This document shows, in pieces, positions 43,740 to 53,703 of a stretch of 64,000 nucleotides of DNA. This stretch comes from Diabrotica undecimpunctata (lineage: Eukaryota > Arthropoda > Insecta > Coleoptera > Chrysomelidae). A program made the position numbers and the translations under genes. Location: NCBI RefSeq assembly GCF_040954645.1, contig NC_092806.1, forward strand, positions 75,022,141 through 75,086,140, written 5' to 3'. Every line of letters begins with the position of its first letter. Positions within the stretch are counted from its first letter, which is position 1. The notes beneath the pieces are model-generated. The model did no database searches. It was not told where the DNA came from and saw only the letters and a list, made by a program, of their open reading frames with translations.

Positions 43740-46410
43740 TGCCTGCGAGAAGTGAAACAATCATAGTAGCGCGGCTACAGGGAATTGTGGACGAAGGGAC
43801 ACCCGTTATGATGAAGCCTTGGAACCATGACGACGAGGTTGGCCGAGGAATCATAATTGGAAAGGAATTGGTGACTGCGGCTAAAGAAATTCCTGTGAGA
43901 CTTATCAATGTCAATGACTACCCAGTAAATATCAAGAATGAGACAAAAGTAGGAACTTGTGTACCTATGACATCCATAATCCGTCAGACGACAACATCTG
44001 ATAATTCCAACGACAAATTCGACGAAATGGTTGCAGTTGCTGGACAGTCTCTGAATCAGATTGAAAAAAGGAAATTAAGGGAATTTCTTCGGCAGTATCG
44101 TGATATTTTCGTACCGAAAGGAGGAAAGACGGGAAGAACTACCGTTATTAAGCATAAAATTGATACTGGTAATGCTAAGCCAATTCGTCAAACAGCTCGA
44201 CGATTACCACAGGCGAAAAGAGAGGAAGCTGAAACGATTGTTCAGAAAATGAAGAAAGACGGGGTGATAGAACCTTCTACGAGCCCATGGGTCTCTCCGG
44301 TGGTCCTGGTTAAGAAGAAACACGGAACGACGAGGTTCTGTGTGAAACTTATGGAAAATGTGTTGAGAGGGTTATCTTGGAAAAGCTGCCTGGTTTATCT
44401 AGATGACATAATCGTCTTGGTTGAGACATTTGAAAACCATCTGAAGAATTTAGAAAACGTTTTTATTCGACTTAAAGCTGCGCAATTGATGTTAAACTCC
44501 AAGAAGTGCCAGCTATTTCAAGGTAAAGTCAATTATCTGGGTCATATATTCAGTAAAGAAGGAGTGGCCGTGGATAAGGGAAAAATCGATTCCATTAATA
44601 AATGGCCAGAACCAACTGACAAACATCAAGTGAGAAGTTTTCTTGGACTATGTACTTATTACCGCAGGTTTATTAAGAAGTTTGCAGATATCGCTTACCC
44701 ACCAACGCGACTTACAGAGGAAGCAAGAGAATACCGCTGGGATACAGACTGCCAAAATGCCTTTGAGACCTTAAAAAAGCATTTAATAACAGCACCAATT
44801 TTAGGGTATCCACTGCCAGAAGGAGAGTTCATGTTAGATACAGATGCAAGTAATGTGGGAATTGGAGGAGTGCTGTCTCAGATTCAAGGAGGACAGGAAC
44901 GAGTTCTTGGATATTTTAGTAAAGTTCTTTCGAAACCTGAGCGGAATTATTGCGTCACGAGAAGAGAACTTCTAGCAGTAGTGAAATCAGTAAAGCACTT
45001 CTACCAATACCTCTATGGAAGAAAGTTTTTAATCCGAACCGACCATGCTGCCCTTAAGTGGTTGATGCAGTTTAAGAATCCAGAAGGTCAGATAGCCAGG
45101 TGGATCGAACGACTCCAAGAATACGATTTCAAGATTGAGCCCCGGGCCGGAGTTAGCCACAGAAACGCTGATTCTCTTTCCAGAAGGCCATGCCCAACAG
45201 AGTGTTCCCACTGCAACAAAACGGAATCCAAGGAAGCAGCAGTGCTAAGAACGACGATGGTCAACGACGACTGGACGCCTACTAAGATAAGGGAAGAACA
45301 AGAGAGAGATCCAGTTATACAGAAAATCCGAAAATGGAAAGAGGAAAACCGTCGACCACCTTGGCAAGAAATATCAAACCTATGCTCAGTAGTTAAGACG
45401 TATTGGGCCCAGTGGGACTCATTTATCATCGAAGATGGCTTGCTCAAACGAGTCCTGGAAAATGATGACGGTTCAGAGAAGAGAAGACAGTTGGTGATCC
45501 CAAAGAGCAGAATAGCCGAAGTACTTCGTCAGTTACATGACAGTCCATCAGGAGGGCATTTTGGTGTAAAGAAGACCCTTCAGCGAATTCGGGAACGGTT
45601 TTATTGGATGAACAGTTCCGACGATGTAAAAGACTGGTGTAAGAAATGTACTATTTGTGCTACGAGTAACGGGCCTTATCGAAAAAGGAGAGCCCCTATG
45701 AGACAATATAATGTTGGAAGCCCGTTAGAAAGAATAGCTTTGGACATTGCTGGGCCATTTCCAGAAAGTGAAAATGGAGGCAAGTACATGTTGGTAGTAA
45801 TGGATTACTTTACTAAGTGGGTCGAGATTTACGCACTTCCAGACCAGAAGGCCGCCACCGTTGCAGATAAGTTGATCCAAGAATATATCAGCCGATTTGG
45901 AGTGCCTTTGGAGATCCATAGTGACCAAGGCAGGAACTTCGAAAGCGATCTATTCCAAGGAATACTTGATAGACTAGGCATGAAGAAAACAAGAACTACA
46001 GCATATCATCCGTAATCTGATGGTATGGTAGAACGGATGAATAGGACATTTGGCAAGTATTTGACAAAGATGGTGTCCAATCATCAGCGAGACTGGGACC
46101 AATATCTTCCGTTCTTTACAATGGCCTACAGATCTGCTGTTAACGAATCGACAGGCCAGACACCAGCCAGAGTCCTATTCGGACGCGAGATGCGACTACC
46201 TTGTGATCTAGAGTTTGAGTGTCGACCTGGAGAAGATGTAGCAGGTGAAGATTATGTGATCGAATTACGAAGAAGAATGGACAATGTACACGAGTTGGTC
46301 TGTTCCCACCTCCAGATCGCTAGTGACCGAATGAAGAAACGGTACTATACGCAAGCCGAAAAGGGATGTTTTAAGAAGAACGACAAAAGCGAAAAGGTTG
46401 TTCTCCCAAG
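43740..46410 (+). pseudogene. Pol of Gypsy element B: RT with in-frame deletion, RNase H, integrase
   Basis: The long frame 43787-46015 begins with the linker (PVRLINVNDYPVNIKNETKV, FLRQYRDIFVPKGGKTGRT) and RT fingers (SPWVSPVVLVKKKHGTTRFC). It then jumps in frame at about 44342 to LMENVLRGLSWKSCLVYLDD, losing roughly 80 residues with the first catalytic Asp. YLDD remains. RNase H has LDTDASNVGIGGVLSQ, RRELLAVVKSVKHF and FLIRTDHAALKWL. Integrase has HDSPSGGHFGVKKTL, CKKCTICA, LDIAGPFPE, IHSDQGRNFESDLFQ and, after a TAA at 46013-46015, MVERMNRTFGKYL with the Glu. A frameshift near 46370 leads into the GPY/F module. Confidence 0.93.
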
Positions 46411-47226
46411 TTGCAGCAGTTTTGGGAAGGTCCATACCTCATTATGGAGAAGATCAACGATGTCATCTACCGAATAAGCAAGATTCCGAGAGGAAAGCCG
46501 ATGATAGTACACCATAACCGGCTGGCGTATTTCGAAGGTGACCACGACGTAGATGAAGAAGTGGAAGTAAACCAAGTCCAAGATATGTTTGGGATCACGT
46601 TTGAGGAATTCATGGGTGCCTATGGAGGTACCGGTAAAGCAAGACATGGTGTTACCACTGAAGAAAAGCAAGATCTACTCGCGCTCCCCGATGACTACTC
46701 GCTGGCCCTTACCATCCCGGCCAGTATCAAAGACGCACCAGGGTTGGCATCCGTCTTTCGAATGAAGTTTGGTCGAGTTGCAGAACTTCAATGCCCAGTG
46801 CCAGCTTCCGGTAAAACCTTGAAACTCCAAGATGTATCGCGTTACCTTTTCTACCTGGTAACAAAAGACACTGCCCGTGACCAACCTACCTACCGAGATG
46901 TATGGGAAACCTTACTTCAGTTGAGAGAGCACGTACTAGAGTCCGACGTGCAAAAGTTAGCCATGCCAAAGTTGGAGTGCCGCCAATTAGATTGGAGGGT
47001 TATCCGAAATATGGTGGAGATCTTTAAAGACACCGAAGTCCAGGTGTTAGTCTGTTGCAATCCGCATAGTTACTGGTACGGAGAGAAAACCGTCCCTTGT
47101 CATTTTTATACAACTGGAAGTTGTAAAAGAGGGTCCAGTTGTCGATACCAGCATACCGTTCCAGTTCCTGTCCCGACAAGGTTCCAGGAGGAACCATCTT
47201 TTAAGAGGGGGGCAATGTTACAATAA
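46411..47226 (+). pseudogene. C-terminal extension of Gypsy B: GPY/F module, TARG1-like macrodomain, CCCH finger
   Basis: An uninterrupted frame of 271 residues. Residues 4-40 are the integrase GPY/F module (FWEGPYLIMEKINDVIYRI). Residues about 80-217 (46648-47061) read as a macrodomain of the TARG1/OARD1 group: VTTEEKQDLLALPDDYSLAL, DAPGLASVFRMKFGRVAEL, LFYLVTKDTARDQPTYRDV, LAMPKLECRQLDW, EVQVLV. The Lys equivalent to TARG1 Lys84 is present (LVTK, residue 152). The Asp125 loop is two residues shorter and the Asp is not clearly retained. Residues 230-248 (47098-47154) form a CCCH finger, CHFYTTGSCKRGSSCRYQH. The frame ends inside the start of the 3' LTR. It would be made as the tail of the Pol polyprotein. 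Confidence 0.85.
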
Positions 47227-47653
47227 ATTCTGACCCAAAACCGTAAACATTTTTTATTACTAATATTCTCATTCATTCACGTATTTTCTAGGTAATACCT
47301 ACCTGACACACAATGTTTCCCCCTCCACTATAAAAACAACAATCGAACTTACTGGAGACGAGCCGATATAAAAATACCAGTTTGCCGTTACTATTCGCAG
47401 TTCTGTCTAGTCGAGACGGCCATCGACTTTTCTAGTCTAACGGTATTGGGTATATATAACAGGACCGTTTTGAAGAAAACAGGCAGTCAAAGAGAAGCTC
47501 GCGCTCGCGTTTAAATTGTAACGTACGATAGATAAATTATATAATTATTAGTCAAATAAATTGTTGTACAGTGGTTTAATAAATTGATATAAATTATCGT
47601 GTTTTAGTAAATTAAAATAAGAACAATAAATTAGAATTAATAAAGACATAACA
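47216..47653 (+). repeat. 3' LTR of Gypsy element B
   Basis: 438 bp. It is preceded by the polypurine tract AAGAGGGGGGCAA (47203-47215). It is followed by TTAT, the target duplication. Confidence 0.95.
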
Positions 47654-47830
47654 TTATGTTAAATCCTCTATTTTTTAACGGTATCACGTTTTCTTCAGGC
47701 TCCATTACTTCACATGACCTAACAATATTGTTAGAGGCACTTAAAAGTGTCCTCGAGTCAATGCCAGTCCCCATAGGGGAAAGTAACAAATTTTTAAGCA
47801 CTATGCGAATATGTTTTTATTAAATACTAC
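47654..47830 (-). pseudogene. I-like LINE ORF1, continuation beyond Gypsy element B
   Basis: The minus frame IRIVLKNLLLSPMGTGIDSR, TLLSASNNIVRSCEVM and PEENVIPLKNRGFNI runs straight into the frame at 41578 once Gypsy B and one TTAT copy are disregarded. It therefore marks the same LINE, near the ORF1 N-terminus. The 5' end of the LINE is not found. Confidence 0.75.
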
Positions 47831-47852
47831 AATTTAAAAAAACTAGCCGAAT

Positions 47853-48535
47853 CAAGCGTTGGAAGACGTTATGAGGAAATTACAATGGGAAAAACGGGGT
47901 ATTAACATAAATGGCCAATACTTGAATCACTTGAGATATGCAGACGACATTGTATTAATAACAGATAAAAGGGAAGAATTACAATATGATGGATGAATTA
48001 AATAGTGAATTAACAAAAATAGGTCTACAAATGAATTATAATAAAACGAAAATTATGACCAACCAACCAGAAGAATTAATAATTACAATTGCACAAACAA
48101 CTATAGAACAAGTAAAAGAATATGTATATTTGGGACAACTAGTTAAATTAAATAAAGAAAATCAGACCGGAGAAATAAAGAGAAGGATACGGTTGACTTG
48201 GGTATCCTTCGGAAAACTTTCCTATATACTAAAAAATAGAAAATACCCCCAATATTTAAAAACAAGAGTCTTCAACCAATGTATATTTCCTGTTCTCACC
48301 TACGGTTCTCAAACTTAGACGTTTACAAAGGAAAACATGGAAAAAATAGCAAAGACCCAAAGAGCCATGGAAAGGCAAATGCTGAACATCAGGCTATCAG
48401 ACAAGAAAAGAAATACTTGGATCCGCAACAAAACAAAAGTGACCGATGTATTAACGCAGATAGAAAACTTGCTAAGTGGAAAGTGGACCCCAGATTAAAA
48501 AAAGTGGCTTCTAGCTGCAATGGAAGCTGAGATAA
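47853..48535 (+). pseudogene. RTE-like LINE, RT palm to C-terminus
   Basis: It starts EDVMRKLQWEKRGININGQY and HLRYADDIVLITDKREELQ, with the catalytic YADD, then shifts frame into MMDELNSELTKIGLQMNYNK, VKEYVYLGQLVKLN and FNQCIFPVLTYGSQT. After a stop it continues with EKIAKTQRAMERQMLNI and TDVLTQIENLLSGKW. It is the 3' portion of the same LINE type whose 5' portion is at 490-1547. It is 5'-truncated. Confidence 0.85.
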
Positions 48536-48589
48536 TGTAACATTTTTATACGTGTTTCAATTTGAAGTTCCGATCCCGAAAAAAACGAA

Positions 48590-49541
48590 GCTGAAACAGT
48601 TATCCCCTCCACTTTCCTATGTCGATCTTTCGAAAGTACCTTAGTTTTGAAGGGCTGTAAGTTGCGAACAATTGGATAAATTTTATAGGTATAAATTTTA
48701 ATATAAAGCTAAGATTTTCATTCAAAATTTGTGCAAATTTTACTTCTTAATGTTTATAAACAATGGAGATATGATTTTTTAAAAATAGTCCCTAACTTCG
48801 TTCCTATTGGTCATAGAAGGTTTTTTTTTTAATGTGAGTTTTTTACCAGCTATCCAATGGTTGTACGTACAAGTCTGTAGCTTGAAAAATATAGAAGTTA
48901 TTACAATTGTTTATAAGTAAAAAATATACCCCTTTTTTAAATGTTTATTTTGTAACTAATGTCGATGAAAACGCAATATGCATTTAACTTTTGAAATAGT
49001 TTAAGTCTTAAAAGAATCCTATGAAATTTGCTAAATGTGTCTACCATCATTAATAGATGCTAGACACATTTAGCAAGTTCAATAGTTTAAATATTTAGCC
49101 TCAGAGGTAAATAAATTAAATAACTTTTAAACTATTTGACCGATCGGGGGGAAATTTCGCACAAATTTAAAAGACGGTAATTCCTCGATGTTCAAATGTA
49201 TTAATTTATTAAACATATTATTTTGTTAATAAAAAAATTAATAAAATTTATAAATTAGTGCAAAAAAACTACTTTTTTGCAAATAACTCCGTAAATTATT
49301 ATTTGATATAAAAAAATGATAAATATTGTTTATGTAAAATATAAGGGAAAAAACTTATAGACAAAAAATAAAATTGTGACCATAAATTATTGTTTAAAAA
49401 AACTCAAGGTAAAAATACGAGTACTTTTTCATCTATTCGTCATCTAGTAACCCCCACCTATGTCTTAAAAGCTTCAGATATCTGCGAAAAATTTTGCCGT
49501 GAAATCGATGATTTTTGCATAACCAGATTGGGCTATATACC
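48590..49541 (+). repeat. Interspersed ~1 kb repeat, copy 3; probable LINE 3' UTR
   Basis: Aligns along its length with 1548-2521 and ends at the same GATTGGGCTA point. It directly follows a LINE C-terminus. It contains a perfect 16-bp inverted repeat (49028-49043 and 49061-49076) that copy 1 lacks. Confidence 0.85.
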
Positions 49542-50178
49542 CATACGATATAAACAATTATCTTTAAAGTCTTTTAAACGTAGTGTTAAATACTTCTTGA
49601 ATCATTACAGTTTCTATTCTATTATCTGTCTCATGTAACCGTCTATACATGCGAAGAATTATAATTATTATATTTAAATTAGCCAAATTATATTAAAAAC
49701 TTAAAATTAAAAGTCTATCCTATACAACTTCATTCAAATTATCGATGATTCAAATGTTGCGTGAAGAAGGGATCTTTACTACGTTATGCGCGAAGCGAAC
49801 CGATTTTGGAACATTATGTATCATACCTTGTGTTCATTGTACTATGAGTATGCGGTACACTTTGCCTATCTAATCGTACCGTTCCGAGCCGAGCGATCTG
49901 AGCCGATTCAATGCACCATCCTTAAGAAGAAAATAATTGCTGCTTAACACTTACATCTTACACACTAGCCAAGAACATATATATTGAGCTTTTATTTACG
50001 AATTATTTTTTCACGGGCCATGTTGTTTTCATAATTTGTTGTTAATTTTATTATTGATGATTGAATCTAATGAATATTTTTTTAAATTAAAGATCTGCTT
50101 TTTAAACAGCAGACTATAGGTAATGAATAATATTTAAAAAAATGTGTAACGATAAAAATAATAAAAAAAAATATATAC
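49542..50178. other. Non-coding; probable intron start of the receptor gene
   Basis: No transposon or gene was recognised. It begins (minus strand) with the splice donor GTATAT at 50178-50173. Confidence 0.4.
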
Positions 50179-50773
50179 CTTTATGTTGAATATGAATATA
50201 CTTCAAATATAAGTTCAATTTTTTCAGTATATATAATGGCGTATTCAGTAATATACATAACACATATATTACAGTTTCTGAATGAAAAGTGTTCCAATAA
50301 TATTTAAGAGTACTATTGCCTTCGAAAAAAATAAGTCGTTCTAAGGCACACCTGAAAGATAAATTTCCTATAAAGATAATTACTCCAATCCACGATTTTC
50401 GGTTGAGTATTTTATAATCTATGGCTCCGACTAACGCCAGAAAGCGATCCTCAACTTTTAACAGCCTTGTAAAAGTTTTTGTGTATTTATGAATTTTCAA
50501 ACAAGGCATTAACAAATTTAGGCAAGAAGAAACCAAGTCCAAATTAGTGAGGAATGTTAGAGAGTATGTATACGCGTATCGACCTTCAACGTTGTCATTA
50601 ATTCGATACTGATATTTGCTGGCATAAAAACAAAGTAATGCTATCAGAAAAGAATAAACCATAGCATATTTATCTATTTTATAAATTTTAGTATTCTCAT
50701 CGTACTTGTATGGTGCAATACCGAATAATTTTGTAAAAATATGAAAAGGCTTCAAACATGTATGTAAGTTCAT
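50179..50773 (-). CDS. Insect gustatory-receptor family gene, first coding exon (TM1-TM4)
   Basis: 595 bp from ATG at 50773 to the donor AAAG|GTATAT at 50179/50178; 198 codons plus one base. The start MNLHTCLKPFHIFTKLFGIA with PYKY matches the N-terminus of insect gustatory receptors (cytoplasmic, followed by TM1). Hydrophobic spans lie at about residues 37-55 (AMVYSFLIALLCFYA), 68-90, 127-147 and 165-185 (ETVIYVLCILLNTPLYIL). The frame is intact, unlike the transposons around it, so this is likely a real host gene. The one-base overhang joins the two-base overhang of the 8641-8921 exon to form a codon, giving a predicted 292 residues before the missing last exon. Gustatory receptors are usually 350-420 residues. 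Confidence 0.82.
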
Positions 50774-50945
50774 TATTTTAAAATAGTTTAGAGCTCAACT
50801 TATTAATTTATTTTATTGATCATTAAGTATCTGGCAGAACTAGTAATAATAAAATATAGTTCAAAATGTTAGGTACTAATTCTCTTTATATTGTTTTGTG
50901 TATAAGCTTATTTTATATTTTTGTATTAAATGTCAGATCAAGTAG

Positions 50946-53701
50946 GGGAAACGTGGGTAAACTGAGACGAAAAAATTTAGGTCTGCATATTTTTTTTTCA
51001 AAATGTTTTTATTTACTAAAGTATGGCAAAAAGACATGACTAGGTCAATTGGTAATACATATGAACACTTAAAGTACCAAAAATATCGTATAGAAAAAAG
51101 TTTCGCTCAAACAAAATAATAGGTGCAATTGTCTCACTGTACCCTTCCTTGGGGGAACAGTGATACAACAGTATCTTTGTGATTTATTATTGTTCAAACT
51201 AATAGACAGTCTTCTTAAATCGAAATTTATTGCTGTTTTTAAGCCTTGTTACAAAAAGAGAAGAAAAACACATTTTGGATCACTCATACATAATTTAAGA
51301 AATAGTATCAGTTACTAAATTAACAAAAAAATGACGCCCTCTGGTAACATGCGGTTCTTTTAATATTTTAACAATTTGACCTGCAGAAATAGTACAAATT
51401 TCCGTGACATTAGGAAATAAAAACATTTACTGTTTTTTTGAACTTTTTTTCATAAATTTAACTTCGACAGCCATAATATTGTGTTTTACAACTTGCCCCA
51501 CAAAATACTTTATCACTGTTTTATTTTTGGCATCATAATCAAGTCCAACCAATATGAAATCTTTGACTTGAATCTTTGAAACTATGACTGGGTCAACTGT
51601 TAAATTGGTAAAATCTTCTTCGTCATCATCTGAATTTTCAAGGCCCATTAAACTATCTGAGTCGTGAACTGAAAATTTTGAAGAAGAAGAGTCATCAGAT
51701 TCTATCATTTTTTCCTCTTTGGAATTATTAACCTTAACAGTTTCAATCGCCGTCTTTTTTATTCTAATTTTTTGTAGCTCGTCTTTCTCTGGTGTATCTG
51801 TAGCAATTATTGTCTTTTCTTTCTTCTTGTTTGCGTATTGCTAGTACGTTGGCTTTCTTTGGATATCCTCGTATTCCCACAGGGCTTACAAATTGTAGTT
51901 TCATATCTTTTTTTGGTGTCTTTTTCCTTTGTTCGTCAAGTTAATGAAGCTGAACGTCAATAGTAGAAGTAGAAGGTAATTCTTCCAACTATTCTGGGGG
52001 TCTATTTGTCACATGACTCGCCAGAAAATTTCCTTCGTTAAAGACATTCCGATCAAATGGAAAAATGCCTGTCTTCTTGAAAGCTGCAGCTATATTTACA
52101 GGGGTGATTGCTCGGGGGTAGGCCACTCCTACAAATGATGCCACATGATATATAGTTACTGGTATTGCTGGATTAGCTTTATCACGAACGTATCATTGTA
52201 AACGATATGAAAAAGTTTTAGAAGACCTACATCAAGCGGCTGTAATTTATGTGTACAATAAGGAGGAACTATCAGGATTGTTACACCATTCTCTTTGCAC
52301 AAATTAATTCCTTCTAGTGAGATGTGACTCTCATGATTGTCCATTATTAAGAACGAAGGGTTTTCTTTTGAACTTAAGGTGTGTTTGATAAAATGCTTCA
52401 ATACTTCTATAAAGCACTGCGTGATTATCCAGCCGGCTTTCTTAGCCAGTCCTAAGCTACCCGGAGGAGCTCCTACCAACATATAACTTTTAAAATGTAC
52501 TCGTGGAAATACCATCACAGGTGGCACTGCACTACCACAGGCGTTTACGATGCAGCATGTTGTAACTAATGTTCCTTGTTGGCCACTTTGAATTGTCGAA
52601 ACTTGCTTGACGCCCTTTTGGGCTAGAATGTTTGCGACTGTCGAAAAACCCCGTTTCATCCAAGTTATAAATTCTCAGATCATTTGAGAAATTTTCGTGC
52701 CTTCTTAAAACATTTTATAGTTTTTCAAAAAATAATTGTACATTAGCAGGAATAAATTCTGCTGCCATAGCTAAACTACAACCTTCGAGGGTCGGTAGGC
52801 TCAAATTTGGATGCCGTTTTCGAAATCCTTTGCACCAATCTATTGATGCCTGACTGTTCCTAATTGTCCGGTGGGTTAATATTATTAGCTTTGACCAAAT
52901 CATAGGTTAACTTGCGACAGTCGGCAACAGTTAGTCCATAAAACATCTTTGAGCAAGTCACAATATATTGAACAAGAACTTCTTCTAACTGTGACGAAAA
53001 CAATTGTTTAACTTTGTAGTTAGGACTCTTCCTACAAGTAGGGTCTTCTTTATATTTTTTACATATCTGCTTAGAGTTTGGAAGCTTAAGTTTGTTTCCC
53101 TGACAACACAACGTATTTTCATACCATTTGTAACTAAAAGTACCGCCTCCCTCATTTGTGTCCGTGAACCGACCAGCGGTTTTTGCAGTTTTCTTGGAAC
53201 GTACCATACTGCAAATAAAGAATGACTAGTTTAGTTAGTTTAATTTTTTACCAAAAGGAAAATAACATAATTTTACAAGGGAACAGTGAGACAACTTGTA
53301 AAATGTCCCACTGTACCCAAATATGAAATATCTCACTGTACCCACATCACAATTTTTTCAGTTAAACGACTTAAAAATGTTTCTGAAACTAGTGCGTAAG
53401 AAAATAACATGCTTTAGAATTACTTTAAATCAGTTACTATCAACACCACAATTTTATTGTTAATAGTTTTTTTCATACACACTTTAAAATTGGGAGCAAA
53501 ACAATTACTTTGGCAATGACTGAACACTTGACATCGACTAAGAACAAAATGCTTCCAACTGTCACTGCTTCTAAAAGATCAATATCATAGTGATACCGCC
53601 AACTTAGTTTCTTTTTAGGGTACCAACAATCGACATTTAATTTACCAAATATTGGCAAATGTCTCACTGTTCCCTCTGTCTTACTGTACCCTCTTTTCCC
53701 C
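50946..53701 (-). mobile_element. pogo-like (Tc1/mariner superfamily) DNA transposon, complete ends
   Basis: Terminal inverted repeats of 24 bp: GGGGAAACGTGGGTAAACTG... at 50946 and, inverted from 53701, GGGGAAAAGAGGGTACAGTA... They differ at about five positions. A TA duplication sits on both sides (50944-50945 and 53702-53703). A sub-terminal motif TCTCACTGTACCC is repeated several times near both ends. The transposase gene lies on the minus strand. Confidence 0.92.
51427..53207 (-). pseudogene. pogo-like transposase (DDE_1, CENP-B type)
   Basis: It starts at 53207 (MVRSKKTAKTAGRF). The first segment (53207-52860) holds the helix-turn-helix region with TVADCRKLTYDLVKAN. A second frame (52903-52715) gives WCKGFRKRHPNLSLPTLEG, the CENP-B-type DNA-binding end. 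Around 52665 one frame gives LRIYNLDETGFFDSR (catalytic Asp 1). 52659-52156 gives GQQGTLVTTCCIVNACGSAV, PPVMVFPRVHFK, SFLIMDNHESHIS (Asp 2) and THKLQPLDVGLLKLF (Asp 3), so the DDD triad is intact. An acidic tail is at 51708-51427. Three or more frameshifts make this copy inactive. Confidence 0.9.
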
Positions 53702-53703
53702 TA

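Larger units (their letters stand above)
41579..47653 (+). mobile_element. Ty3/gypsy element B (SAP-Gag / macrodomain-CCCH family)
   Basis: LTRs at 41579-42014 and 47216-47653 begin TGTTAC and end AACA. They are flanked by the 4-bp duplication TTAT (41575-41578 and 47654-47657). About twenty LTR differences by eye indicate moderate age. The interior keeps Gag, protease, RNase H, integrase and the C-terminal macrodomain-CCCH unit, but the RT core is deleted in frame near 44342. It is inserted in ORF1 of the I-like LINE, whose start continues at 47654. It is closely related to element A (15216-19381). Confidence 0.95.

Noticed and set aside
53473..53667. 64-codon minus-strand frame near the pogo right end
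   Set aside because: It lies in the leader between the terminal repeat and the transposase start and has no similarity to a known protein.
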